A stretch of 64,000 nucleotides of DNA from NCBI RefSeq assembly GCF_900162615.1, contig NZ_FUFN01000009.1, positions 684,520 through 748,519 on the forward strand, written 5' to 3'. A model generated the notes under the pieces. The model saw only the letters and a program-made list of their open reading frames with translations, was not told where the DNA came from and searched no databases. Positions 1 through 8,164 of the stretch are shown one piece after another. The DNA is from Virgibacillus proomii. Lineage in GTDB: Bacteria > Bacillota > Bacilli > Bacillales > Amphibacillaceae. Within the stretch, counting starts at the first letter, position 1; each line of letters begins with the position of its first letter. Made by a program: the position numbers and the translations under genes.

Positions 1-370
1 CTTCAGCTCAAGGAGAATAAGCTAGACACAAAAGCTCAGGCGCTTGTTACCGATAATGTCGTAAAAAGCAAGAACTTGATCTTCAAGGGTACAAAGTCAA
101 TCATAAAGTATAGCGAATTATGAAGGAATTAGGTTGAAAAGCTTGGTACGAATGACAGAAATATCGCTCTTATAAAGGGAGGCAGGAATAGTTGCATCTA
201 ATATTCTAGAGCATAATTTTAAGGCAGATATGCTAAATTGGAAGTGGGTACTGATATAATGGCTTACTACAACAACAAAAGAATAAAGACAAAATTAAAA
301 GGCATGGGGTCCAGTTCAATATCGTACACTCTCCAACAGGTTGCTTAATGTTTAAATCAGTTGTTAATTG
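1..370 (+). pseudogene. IS3-family transposase remnant (orfA/orfB pieces)
   Basis: Translated fragments in changing frames match the IS3/IS150 transposase layout. Near 100-165 lies an orfB-start-like stretch (IIKYSELR..., then SLVRMTEIS in another frame), and at 258-325 the C-terminal signature YYNNKRIKTKLKGM. One extra G after the GM codons shifts the usual SPVQYRT ending into another frame. The DDE catalytic core between these pieces is missing, so the copy is internally deleted, frameshifted and dead. The left end lies outside the window. Family assignment rests on recognised motifs, not on a search. Confidence 0.7.
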
Positions 371-652
371 TAAGGCTGGTATTCGTATAGGCAAGAAAGA
401 TGTTTTTTGCAAAAAATCTTTAAATTCCTTTGAGGGCAAAGAGAGTCTTGGTTAAGACTTAACGTAAACATATAGAAATAACAATTGATGAATCATCCAA
501 TTAAATATAAACCCTTCTCTAATTTAATTTATTTACACTTTCTTAATTAACTGCTTACAGGATAGACGTCGTTCCCTTTTATTTTAATTTGAATACGTTA
601 ATAAAGAAAAACTAGGCCTGAAAAATTAACACAAGGGGAAGGGGGTACAATT
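371..652. other. AT-rich intergenic stretch
   Basis: Between the IS3 remnant and the first DUF4183 gene I see no gene or strong hairpin. A purine-rich ribosome-binding site (AAGGGGAAGGGGG, about 634-646) precedes the GTG start at 653. Confidence 0.5.
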
Positions 653-1087
653 GTGATTATAAAAAAGACAAAATGTAAACGGTCTCCTGATAATTGTTAT
701 AATACCCTTAAATGTTGCAGAAAAAAGCAGCCGACTTCCAATTGCTGTAAATGCAACATAAAAATCATCAATGATATTAACTACTGTCCGCCCTCACCTC
801 CTCCACCGTCTGAAATTCTAAAAACAGATGTTTTTCAATACACAACGATATCCGATGGAGTAAAGACAGTATATACAAACCAAGATAAAGTGCCACAATA
901 CAGTACTTCAGATATTTTAAATCCCAATGATGTATCTTATATCAATCTGTTTATTAATGGAATCTTACAACCTGCTATCGTCTATAATGTTCAACCAGGG
1001 AGTCTTCAACTTCTTGTCGGGCAAAGCGACATCCCACGAAAAGGGGTCCCGATTATTTTGCAATTCATCAAAATTCTTTCAAATTAG
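653..1087 (+). CDS. DUF4183 protein with Cys-rich N-terminus
   Basis: A 144-residue protein starting at GTG behind a strong purine-rich ribosome-binding site. The first 45 residues are basic and cysteine-rich (CC and CCKC pairs), followed by a short proline-rich linker (about 46-53) and then a DUF4183-type domain with the typical DVSYINLFINGILQP segment and a GVPIILQF ending. DUF4183 proteins occur in spore-forming Bacillaceae, often with exosporium or surface proteins, but their biochemical role is not established. A second DUF4183 protein follows at 1274, and both sit between two dead insertion sequences, so the pair looks like accessory cargo. The Cys-rich head could support disulfide cross-linking or metal binding; this is inference. 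Confidence 0.7.
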   Translation: MIIKKTKCKRSPDNCYNTLKCCRKKQPTSNCCKCNIKIINDINYCPPSPPPPSEILKTDVFQYTTISDGVKTVYTNQDKVPQYSTSDILNPNDVSYINLFINGILQPAIVYNVQPGSLQLLVGQSDIPRKGVPIILQFIKILSN

Positions 1088-1273
1088 CCAATGAAGAGTG
1101 CTTAAAGAGTATAAAGAACCATTTTAACAAGAATCCTTTCATTTTTAGGTTAACGTAGCGTCAAGAAAAATTGAAAAGAATATTGTAAGTATCAAGGAGT
1201 TTTATCGAGAGTCTATTTATTCATAAGACTTTAAAAATAATACGCTTCTAAAAAAATGAAAGGTGGTATATAG

Positions 1274-1558
1274 ATGGCAATTATTAAACAATTTATGACT
1301 GCAGAAAGATTTAGTGCGACAATTGGAGATGGGACAGGTACCGGCGCCGGATTTACTATTCCTGCAACAGCTTTTACAGATGATACTGGAGGAGCTGCTA
1401 CAGCATTTCCAACTTCACCTGCATACTACAACCTTTACCTCAACGGCGTACTTCAAACAGGTGACACTTCGACACTTACTACGACTGAAATAACGATCCC
1501 AGATGGTGATACACTGAACCCCGGCGTTCCAGTAATTGTCGAATGCGTTATGAACTAA
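1274..1558 (+). CDS. DUF4183 domain protein, small
   Basis: A 94-residue protein, ATG start with AAAGGTGG upstream (about 1259-1266). It is nearly only a DUF4183 domain: a Gly/Thr/Ala-rich first half, then YYNLYLNGVLQTG, which parallels the NLFINGILQP segment of the neighbour at 653, and a closing GVPVIVECVMN. There is no signal peptide or membrane segment. The two genes are separated by about 190 bp and look like diverged paralogues. A terminator-like hairpin follows at 1602-1659. A structural surface or spore-coat role is the usual suggestion for this family; nothing in the sequence gives an enzymatic function. Confidence 0.7.
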   Translation: MAIIKQFMTAERFSATIGDGTGTGAGFTIPATAFTDDTGGAATAFPTSPAYYNLYLNGVLQTGDTSTLTTTEITIPDGDTLNPGVPVIVECVMN

Positions 1559-1601
1559 CTTCGAAATATAAGAAGCTGAGACAAAAGAGTTTTAGATGAA
1601 G

Positions 1602-1659
1602 AAAAATCCGAACTTTTATTAAAATTCTTCAAATAGAAATTAAATTAGTTCGGATTTTT
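1602..1659 (+). terminator. Inverted repeat / terminator after DUF4183 pair
   Basis: Perfect 12-base arms (AAAAATCCGAAC and GTTCGGATTTTT) separated by 34 bases. The leader AGCTGAGACAAAA just upstream resembles AGCTGAGACATAA at about 11858, which also precedes an inverted repeat (ACCGAACAAT/ATTGTTCGGT), so this may be a dispersed intergenic element that acts as a terminator. Confidence 0.6.
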
Positions 1660-1669
1660 CCTATGTATA

Positions 1670-2100
1670 AAGATTTAAACTATCTCTTAATTTATGTGCT
1701 GTTTCATTTTCTTGGACATATTTTCAAATCGTTGCTTCATTCAGTCCAACCGTACTTACATAATATTTTTCCACTCAAAAATGTTATTGCCAAACTTATA
1801 ATTTAGGTTTGCATGCTTATATATCATATGTGCGGATTGTGCACTTTTACCTTCTAAAGATCCTAAAAACTTAAAACAGATATTTTCGGCAGAATACGAA
1901 TACGTACTAAACATATGCACATGATCGGGCTCGATTATCTCTACTCCTTTATATTGACATTCGTAGCATTTCACCTATACTTTTTCAATATTGCTTATAA
2001 TTTATTTTTTGTCAATACTTGAAGGAACACAATATGGTATTTACAGAACCCAATTTTATGTGTCAAACTAATAGTTTTATTTACCAATTCACTCACTTCC
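1670..2100 (-). pseudogene. IS200-type transposase tnpA, degenerate
   Basis: Pieces of a Y1 (HUH) IS200 transposase are spread over at least three minus-strand frames. An N-terminal piece (KTISLTHKIG...KYHIVF) lies near 2010-2090. A middle piece at 1756-1974 has CQYKGVEIIEPDHVHMF, including the HxH metal motif in DHVHM, plus HANLNYKFGN. A C-terminal piece (KYYVSTVGLNEATI, with the catalytic Tyr region) runs to about 1725, then a stop and QENETAHKL-like residues. Frameshifts and stops separate the pieces, so no active enzyme can be made. No tnpB accompanies it, as expected for IS200. Confidence 0.8.
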
Positions 2101-2242
2101 CTTCCTATTTTTAGAGGCTTAAAAAATCTCTATTATAAGAAGAAAGTGAGTTTTTATTTGGTAGAACCATTTGTTATCCAACCGCATAATTTCTATTTCG
2201 CATGCTGCAGCGAACTCAACTGAATAAAGTCTTAATAACAGG
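2101..2242. other. Intergenic DNA between IS200 remnant and tdk terminator
   Basis: No gene is visible. A short imperfect hairpin near 2113-2135 (AGAGGCTT... AATCTCT) may be part of the original IS200 end structure. Confidence 0.35.
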
Positions 2243-2246
2243 AAAA

Positions 2247-2265
2247 AGACGCTTCGATAGCGCCT
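2247..2265 (-). terminator. tdk terminator
   Basis: On the minus strand, AGGCGCT and AGCGTCT form a 7-bp stem (one G-U) with a 5-base loop, followed by TTTTT. It begins directly after the tdk stop codon. Confidence 0.7.
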
Positions 2266-2886
2266 TTATGGATTAAGCTTGGACAATTTTTCAGCTATGA
2301 TATAGTTTGGTTTATCAGGAACCTCATGATGATGCCGACATCTTGGCTCATAGGATTCAGAAGCGCCAACCAGAATGACCGGATCATGATAAGAGGCAGG
2401 TTTACCATCTATTAAACGCTGTGTTCTGCTTGCAGGAGATCCACAAATTGGGCAAATTGCGTTTAATTTAGTGACAGATTCACTTAAAGCCATTAGCTTC
2501 GGCATTGGACCAAATGGTTCACCACGAAAATCCGAATCTAAACCGGCAACGATAACACGTATCCCTTTATTCGCCAATTGTTCAACAATTGTAATAATAG
2601 ATTCACTAAAAAACTGGGCTTCATCTATCCCAACGATATCTACTTTTTCGTCTATATGTTCCATTAGTTCTGCTATATCTTTAATCGGTCTAGCAATTAG
2701 TGAAGCACCGTTATGAGAAACAACAGCATCCTTTTCATAACGATTATCAATAGCCGGTTTAAATACCCGAACTACCAGGTTAGCATATGTAGCACGTCTC
2801 ACACGACGTATCAATTCCTCAGATTTCCCAGAAAACATACTACCGCAAATCACTTCCACCCAGCCACTTTGTTTCATCACATACAT
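2266..2886 (-). CDS. tdk: Thymidine kinase
   Basis: A 206-residue type II thymidine kinase, which phosphorylates thymidine (or deoxyuridine) with ATP in pyrimidine salvage. The Walker A loop GSMFSGKS is at residues 15-22 and the DEAQFF motif at 88-93, with Glu89 as likely catalytic base. A zinc-binding lasso is supported by CPIC (145-148) and CRH (183-185). Length is normal for the bacterial family. GAGGG lies eight bases upstream of the ATG; an in-frame ATG three codons on is an alternative. The gene is followed by its own terminator and lies downstream of rpmE2 and rho as in B. subtilis. Confidence 0.95.
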   Translation of the reverse strand: MYVMKQSGWVEVICGSMFSGKSEELIRRVRRATYANLVVRVFKPAIDNRYEKDAVVSHNGASLIARPIKDIAELMEHIDEKVDIVGIDEAQFFSESIITIVEQLANKGIRVIVAGLDSDFRGEPFGPMPKLMALSESVTKLNAICPICGSPASRTQRLIDGKPASYHDPVILVGASESYEPRCRHHHEVPDKPNYIIAEKLSKLNP

Positions 2887-3217
2887 GCTCTATGCCCTCT
2901 CTTTCAATCATTTCTAAAATTGTTTACCCGCATCTGATCTATTTATAACTACGAGAAGGTACAAAACCTTTAAATTTATACTTCTAAAAAAGAACGGTTT
3001 CACATATTTTACAAGGCAAAACTTTAATCTAGCCGAGACTGACTTTTATCTCCCGCTGTTTGTTAGCCTTAGTCAATTAGACATATCAGTTCTTCTACCT
3101 ATTAACGTGTCCATTTAATTTATGTTAATCCTAAAACAGAAGCTAGATAAGACGAAATGTCATAGAAAAATTACCTGCAATGACAAGATTTATCGTTTCA
3201 TAAACAATAAAAACTAA
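2887..3217. other. Intergenic region rpmE2-tdk
   Basis: About 330 bp of AT-rich DNA. I see no coding signal or known element; a promoter for tdk is expected here but none stands out. Confidence 0.4.
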
Positions 3218-3251
3218 AAAACAGGCAAAGATGCGACATTTTGCCTGTTTT
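3218..3251 (-). terminator. rpmE2 terminator
   Basis: Perfect 12-base arms (AAAACAGGCAAA and TTTGCCTGTTTT) with a T-rich flank on the minus strand, 46 bp beyond the rpmE2 stop. Confidence 0.8.
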
Positions 3252-3296
3252 ATACGTTATTGTAAAATCTTTTGTAGTAGAATCTTTCTCTTCCAC

Positions 3297-3542
3297 TTAC
3301 TTCATATTATATTTCTTCTTGAAGCGATCTACACGTCCACCTACTTTATCAGCTTTTTGCTTACCAGTGTAGAATGGATGTGAAGCTGAACTAATCTCCA
3401 CACGAATTAATGGATACGTATTTCCGTCTTCCCATTCAATCGTTTCATTTGAAGATTTGGTAGAACCACTCAAGAATTTAAAGTCAGAACTTGTATCAAG
3501 AAATACTACTTTTCTGTACTCTGGATGAATATCTTTTTTCAT
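3297..3542 (-). CDS. rpmE2: 50S ribosomal protein L31 type B
   Basis: An 81-residue L31 protein. It has no cysteine at all, so it is the zinc-independent B type (C-minus) and not the CxxC-containing RpmE. The motif SSASHPFYTGKQK is typical of B-type L31. In B. subtilis the rho-distal position is occupied by the zinc-containing paralogue rpmE, so here the C-minus form takes the usual rpmE place; whether a zinc form exists elsewhere cannot be seen. AAGGAG precedes the ATG. Confidence 0.93.
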   Translation of the reverse strand: MKKDIHPEYRKVVFLDTSSDFKFLSGSTKSSNETIEWEDGNTYPLIRVEISSASHPFYTGKQKADKVGGRVDRFKKKYNMK

Positions 3543-3786
3543 GTCTTTCCACTCCTTTTTGCCCTGAATCCATTAGAAACAGAGTTATTGCAAGAGCCGT
3601 CACAGGTATAATACCTTATCTAAACTCACATAAAAAGATTATAACAGGATGATTCATGGAATGCAATAGTATGTTTTACCTTTATCATAACGGTATAGTT
3701 ATATTAACTTTACCATCTGAGCTGTCAAAGCTATGATGCTCTATTAATAGTCTGATACTATATAAAGAATTTTATTCCAGTTTCGC

Positions 3787-5070
3787 TTAAGATCGTCTTA
3801 CTCCACGCCGTTTCATTTCTTCGTCCATCAGTTGAAAAAACTCTTCATTATTTTTTGAACTCTTTAATCTTCTTAAAAATCGTTCTAAGAAGTCGTTGGA
3901 ATCTTGCATTGTTTTACGAATTGCCCACATCTTATCCAGGTGTGATTTATTGACAAGTAATTCTTCCTTCCTTGTTCCGGAACGCAGAATATCAATAGCC
4001 GGAAAAATACGACGCTGTGCCAAATTGCGATCCAAATGCAATTCCATATTTCCGGTCCCTTTAAATTCCTCATAAATAACATCGTCCATTCGAGATCCAG
4101 TGTCAATTAATGCAGTAGCTAAAATGGTAAAACTGCCACCTTCTTCAATATTACGTGCAGCTCCAAAAAAACGTTTTGGACGGTGAAAAGCAGCTGGATC
4201 AATTCCCCCAGATAATGTGCGGCCACTAGGAGGAATGACAAGGTTATAAGCCCTTGCTAGGCGGGTAATGCTATCCATTAGCACAATAACATCTCGTTTA
4301 TGCTCTACTAGACGCATTGCTCGTTCTAATACTAATTCAGACACTTTAATATGACTTTCTGGAACTTCATCAAAGGTAGAACTTACTACATCTACATCCG
4401 GATGAACTGAGCGTTCAATATCAGTTACTTCCTCTGGACGTTCATCAACTAGCAAAATAATGAGCTTCGCATTTGGATGGTTTTGCGAGATGCTGTTGGC
4501 AATCTCTTTTAATAAAGTTGTTTTCCCGGCTTTAGGGGGTGCTACAATCAATCCACGTTGCCCATAACCAACTGGGGTCATCAAATCAATAATTCGGGTT
4601 GATAAATTATTTGTTTCTGTCTCCAGCTTCATTAGTCGGTTTGGATATAATGCAGTTAACGCAGGAAAATGAACTCGTTCTTTTGCTGTTTCCGGGTCCT
4701 CTCCATTAACAGCATCCACATGGAGTAAACCATAATATCTTTCATTTTCCTTTGGAGGACGTACTTTCCCGGATACTTTATCGCCATTACGTAAGTCAAA
4801 ACGGCGAATTTGTGAAGCTGAAATGTAAATATCCTCTGCACTCGGTGAATAATTAATTGGACGGAGAAATCCGAAACCTTCGGAAGGAATTATTTCCAAA
4901 ATCCCATCCATAAATAGATAACCATCTTTTTCTGCCTGTGCTTTTAATATTGCAAAAATAAGTTCTTTTTTCGTTAACTTTGCGTAATAAGAAATTTTAT
5001 ATTCTCTAGCTAATTGGTATATTTCCTTTAATGTTAACGTCTCCAAATGGGAGATAGTTAATCCTGCCAT
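3787..5070 (-). CDS. rho: Transcription termination factor Rho
   Basis: A 427-residue hexameric RNA/DNA helicase that terminates transcription. Domains in order: Rho N-terminal helical domain (about 5-47), cold-shock-like RNA-binding domain (52-120) with RNP1 EGFGFLR at 64-70, and a RecA-type ATPase with Walker A PPKAGKTT at 178-185 and the Q-loop/R-loop region around LSGGIDPAAFHRPKRFFG. It lacks the long N-terminal insertion seen in high-GC Gram-positives, as usual in Bacillaceae. It lies between glpX and rpmE2, the standard order. Confidence 0.97.
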   Translation of the reverse strand: MAGLTISHLETLTLKEIYQLAREYKISYYAKLTKKELIFAILKAQAEKDGYLFMDGILEIIPSEGFGFLRPINYSPSAEDIYISASQIRRFDLRNGDKVSGKVRPPKENERYYGLLHVDAVNGEDPETAKERVHFPALTALYPNRLMKLETETNNLSTRIIDLMTPVGYGQRGLIVAPPKAGKTTLLKEIANSISQNHPNAKLIILLVDERPEEVTDIERSVHPDVDVVSSTFDEVPESHIKVSELVLERAMRLVEHKRDVIVLMDSITRLARAYNLVIPPSGRTLSGGIDPAAFHRPKRFFGAARNIEEGGSFTILATALIDTGSRMDDVIYEEFKGTGNMELHLDRNLAQRRIFPAIDILRSGTRKEELLVNKSHLDKMWAIRKTMQDSNDFLERFLRRLKSSKNNEEFFQLMDEEMKRRGVRRS

Positions 5071-5632
5071 CTAATAATCACCACGCCTATTAAAATATTT
5101 TAACTGTAGAGTTCGTTCAAGCAAATCTAGGATACAGGTAACCAATGATTTGAATACTGGGAATTTGAAAAAATACTCATTAAGTAATTTGCTTTTCTAA
5201 TAAATATTACTTGAGTATGGAACTCTTACTTGTTTATAATCTTTAGAAAACTATGATAAAAACGTTCACGGATCATGAGTATAAATTATTTTCTCTTAGA
5301 TCTTATTCCACTTAATCATTCGCATGTACGTTCTTGAAAATTATAGTAAGTATCTGCAGATATAAAAAACGTTCCTTTCTATACTATGCCATTTGCATAA
5401 CGGCTTTCTATAAATTAGAGTTTTCACTTCTTTGTTGGAAGGTCTGTCCTTGCAGAAAAGAAGAAAGATTTAGAAGCTAGATTAGAAGTTCAACAAATTA
5501 CACACATATATCGTAAACATATACCATAATAACCTTTTACCACTTAAGATTCAACAATATAATGATAAATATTAAAAGAAATTCTATGATTACGATTACT
5601 TTAGTATAGCACATCAGGAAAAAATTTTTTAA
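5071..5632. other. AT-rich leader region upstream of rho
   Basis: About 560 bp with no supported gene. A short open stretch near 5440-5520 (VLAEKKKDLEARLEVQQ in translation) is coding-like but has no start or context; it may be a remnant. The rho promoter should lie here but is not obvious. Confidence 0.35.
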
Positions 5633-5700
5633 GAGGGTGTTCAAAAGCCCATAATAAATGACTCATCAAATTACATCAAACATTAAATGGATAAAATTTG
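5633..5700 (+). repeat. Family C repeat, diverged copy
   Basis: The stretch begins GAGGGTGTTCAAAAG and continues with AATGACTCATCAAATT and GGATAAAATTT, paralleling the copy at 50279-50372 and, inverted, the copy at 33260-33368. The match is partial, so this is a decayed member. Confidence 0.45.
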
Positions 5701-5797
5701 ACACTGAAGATGAAGATGAGGTAGTGAAATCCTCAGTTAAGAAACGTATTTTTCTGGCTTCAAACAGCTTTTATTAACTTGAACATTGCAAGCGAAA

Positions 5798-5900
5798 CGG
5801 CTCCTATTCGTTTAAGTTGACAGGATAAGAAAGACTACGGCAGCGACGCATCGCGGTTTTTCAAGGAGAACTACACTCCTGAAATAAAGTTTCACTTTAA
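5798..5900 (-). repeat. Core repeat element, variant B, truncated
   Basis: Read on the minus strand it starts TAAAGTGAAACTTTATT, passes the small hairpin GCGATGCGTCGC and the segment TAGTCTTTCTTATCC, and ends at TAGGAGCCG, where the 3' half of the element should begin. It matches the 5' half of the copy at 15354-15562 but is inverted. Region 5901-6379 beyond it holds only decayed sequence with no supported gene. Confidence 0.7.
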
Positions 5901-6383
5901 ATTCTAAATAGTTGCAATTAGGCGTTCAATTCGTGTTTAATGCTTCTCTCTAGCACATGTTTCTAACTTTATGCACTACTCGAAACTGCAATGCCTCGAA
6001 CCTAGGCCCACGACTTGCTAGTGTCGGCGTTACAAAAGAGTAAGGAAAGCCGCGACAGCAATCCAGTGCGCAATTTTTGAAAAGCCTTAAGCCGACCTCA
6101 CCTCTAGTCTCACCTCTTTTTGAACATGCATTACACGTAGACTACAGTAACTTTTCTAGGAATTTATCTTTTTCTCTTAAGAAGAAGTAATACAGGAAAT
6201 CATTTCTTCCTCATCATAAGTTTAACACTATATACGAAGCTTGCAACCATCCGCTTTAAATTTTTGGTTAGCGCTAAGCCTTTTACGCAGCCGATTGCTA
6301 GTTATGCTTATCCGTAAATCCTCAACACTATTACCGTAACCAGCTTATACGAAAGTTTTTTCTTAGGTAAAACTAATAGAAAA

Positions 6384-6404
6384 GGAAGCCGTTTGTTGGC
6401 TTCC
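6384..6404 (-). terminator. glpX terminator
   Basis: Seven-base arms GGAAGCC and GGCTTCC with a 7-base loop, followed by TTTTCT on the minus strand, about 70 bp beyond glpX. Confidence 0.75.
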
Positions 6405-6475
6405 TCTCCTTTTATCTATAACGGAGAAAGTATACTTATCATTTATTTGTTACCATTTTTTGATGGTTTCATACA

Positions 6476-7441
6476 TTACTTAATGACAAGATTAGGCTTT
6501 TTCTGTAAACTATGCGTACCATCAATAAAACGGACTGTGCCACTTTTTGCTCGCATCACGACAGTTTCCGTTGTTGCTTGCTTGCCTTTGAATTGGACTC
6601 CCTTCAATAGTTCACCATCCGTCACACCTGTAGCAGCAAAAATTGCGTCATCACCACTACAAAAATCCTTCATGTACAATACTTTATTTAAATCATCTAT
6701 ACCCATTTTCAAACAACGATCGGTTTGCTCTTGATTGGTTGGAAAAAGTTTCCCTTGCATTTCACCACCAAGGCATTTTAGAGCAACAGCTGCAATGACA
6801 CCTTCTGGAGCACCACCAATTCCCATTAAAATATCAACGCCTGTTTCATCAAAGGCAGTATTAATTGCTCCTGCTACATCACCATTTGAAATAAGCTTAA
6901 TGCGAGCACCGGCCTCGCGGATTTCTTCGATTAACTTATGATGACGAGGCCTATCCAATACAGTCACAACTATATCCTCTATTGCCTTATTTTTAGCTTT
7001 AGCAACAGCTTCCAAGTTTTCAAAGGTAGAAGCATCAATATCAATTTGACCAACTGCTTCTGGACCAACTGCAATTTTATTCATATACATATCTGGTGCG
7101 TGTAATAATGTACCTTTATCTGCTATAGCAATAACAGAAAGGGCATTCCAAGAACCATTTGCCACAATACTTGTTCCTTCTAGTGGGTCAACAGCTACAT
7201 CAACTCCCGGTCCATTACCGGTTCCCAATTTTTCACCTATATAAAGCATAGGTGCTTCGTCCATTTCTCCTTCACCAATAACAACCGTTCCTTGCATTGG
7301 TATTGTATCAAAAACAGCACGCATGGCTGTAGTTGCTGCATCATCAGCTTCTTCTTTTTTTCCTCTACCCATCCAGCGTGCTGATTTTAATGCAGCTGCT
7401 TCTGTGACACGTACTAACTCCATCGTTAAACTTCTTTCCAT
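6476..7441 (-). CDS. glpX: Fructose-1,6-bisphosphatase class II (GlpX)
   Basis: A 321-residue class II FBPase that removes the 1-phosphate from fructose 1,6-bisphosphate in gluconeogenesis, metal-dependent. Signature motifs are GEGEMDEAPML (56-66) and DPLEGTS (85-91), both part of the metal and substrate site. Length matches B. subtilis YwjI/GlpX. The start has AAAGGGAGAG upstream. It lies in the murA-glpX-rho order and near fbaA and tal, which act on the same intermediates. A core repeat element separates it from murA. Confidence 0.95.
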   Translation of the reverse strand: MERSLTMELVRVTEAAALKSARWMGRGKKEEADDAATTAMRAVFDTIPMQGTVVIGEGEMDEAPMLYIGEKLGTGNGPGVDVAVDPLEGTSIVANGSWNALSVIAIADKGTLLHAPDMYMNKIAVGPEAVGQIDIDASTFENLEAVAKAKNKAIEDIVVTVLDRPRHHKLIEEIREAGARIKLISNGDVAGAINTAFDETGVDILMGIGGAPEGVIAAVALKCLGGEMQGKLFPTNQEQTDRCLKMGIDDLNKVLYMKDFCSGDDAIFAATGVTDGELLKGVQFKGKQATTETVVMRAKSGTVRFIDGTHSLQKKPNLVIK

Positions 7442-7534
7442 AATAAATCTCTCCCTTTAGTAAAATATCCTCATCCCAAGAAGAAATTTTACAAAGGCTA
7501 CTGTTGTTGTATTATATCTATTTAAGAGATTATT

Positions 7535-7793
7535 AGAAAAACTTGGCTTATCGCCAAGTCTTTATGGCGAAAGCTATCGTTTTTCTTATACGATAAAGTG
7601 AAACTTCATTCCGTTTTACACGGAATGATAGTACCACAAGGGTATGACCTAAAGGCTCTTGAACCAATCGGGCATTTAGGGGCCGTTTTTCTCATCATGT
7701 TTGCAACATCATTAGCACATTTTTTGAAATGAGAAAAATACAGCACCTTACATGCGGGATAAAGCCTAAAGTTTTATACTTTCCTATAGTATT
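7535..7793 (+). repeat. Composite repeat: outer module with core inserted
   Basis: Outer module left half at 7535-7598 (hairpins CTTGGC/GCCAAG-like and TATCG/CGATA), core at 7592-7764 bounded by GATAAAG on both sides, then the outer right half CCTAAAGTTTTATACTTTCC to 7793. Compared with the solo outer module at 43093-43186, the core sits exactly at GATAAAG, which is duplicated. The core carries ACCACAAGGGTATGACC and an apical stem TTTTTCTCAT/ATGAGAAAAA. Confidence 0.85.
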
Positions 7794-8150
7794 AAAAAAG
7801 ACCAGATAAAATAATGTGTCCAATTCATCGCTTAGGATGCATTAAACTTTCGTGTAAAAAAGTTAAGACGGCGAAATAGAAATTTTAATTTCCAGAGTAT
7901 ACACATAACTAGATGGTCACTTGTACCTATATGTGGTGCTGGTCAAGTTTTCATTATTGTCTTGTTTTTCTCTATGGCGCTGTATTGAAATACATACACT
8001 CTGCAACTTGAAGCTCCTCCGTCTTACAGTTTTAACGCATAAGATGTGCAGTGTCAGCTTACAACCACAAGAAATGCGTCGATAGCGATACATCGCGCAT
8101 TTTCAAGAGACGTTACCAATCTACATTCACCTTAGGTCCATTTATCCTCT
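7794..8150. other. Intergenic region glpX-murA, decayed repeat pieces
   Basis: No gene. The stretch around 7990-8110 (ATACATACACTCTGC, AAGCTCCTCCGTCTTACAG, GCGATACATCGC) resembles parts of 50530-50600 and of variant B repeats, so it is probably an old decayed repeat. Confidence 0.4.
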
Positions 8151-8164
8151 TCTTGAACAACAAT

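Noticed and set aside
233..439. Minus-strand 68-codon open frame
   Set aside because: It is antisense to the IS3 transposase C-terminal remnant and shows no family features or ribosome-binding site.
5440..5520. Coding-like stretch (Lys/Glu-rich) upstream of rho
   Set aside because: Short, no start or ribosome-binding site, no match I recognise; left as a possible remnant.
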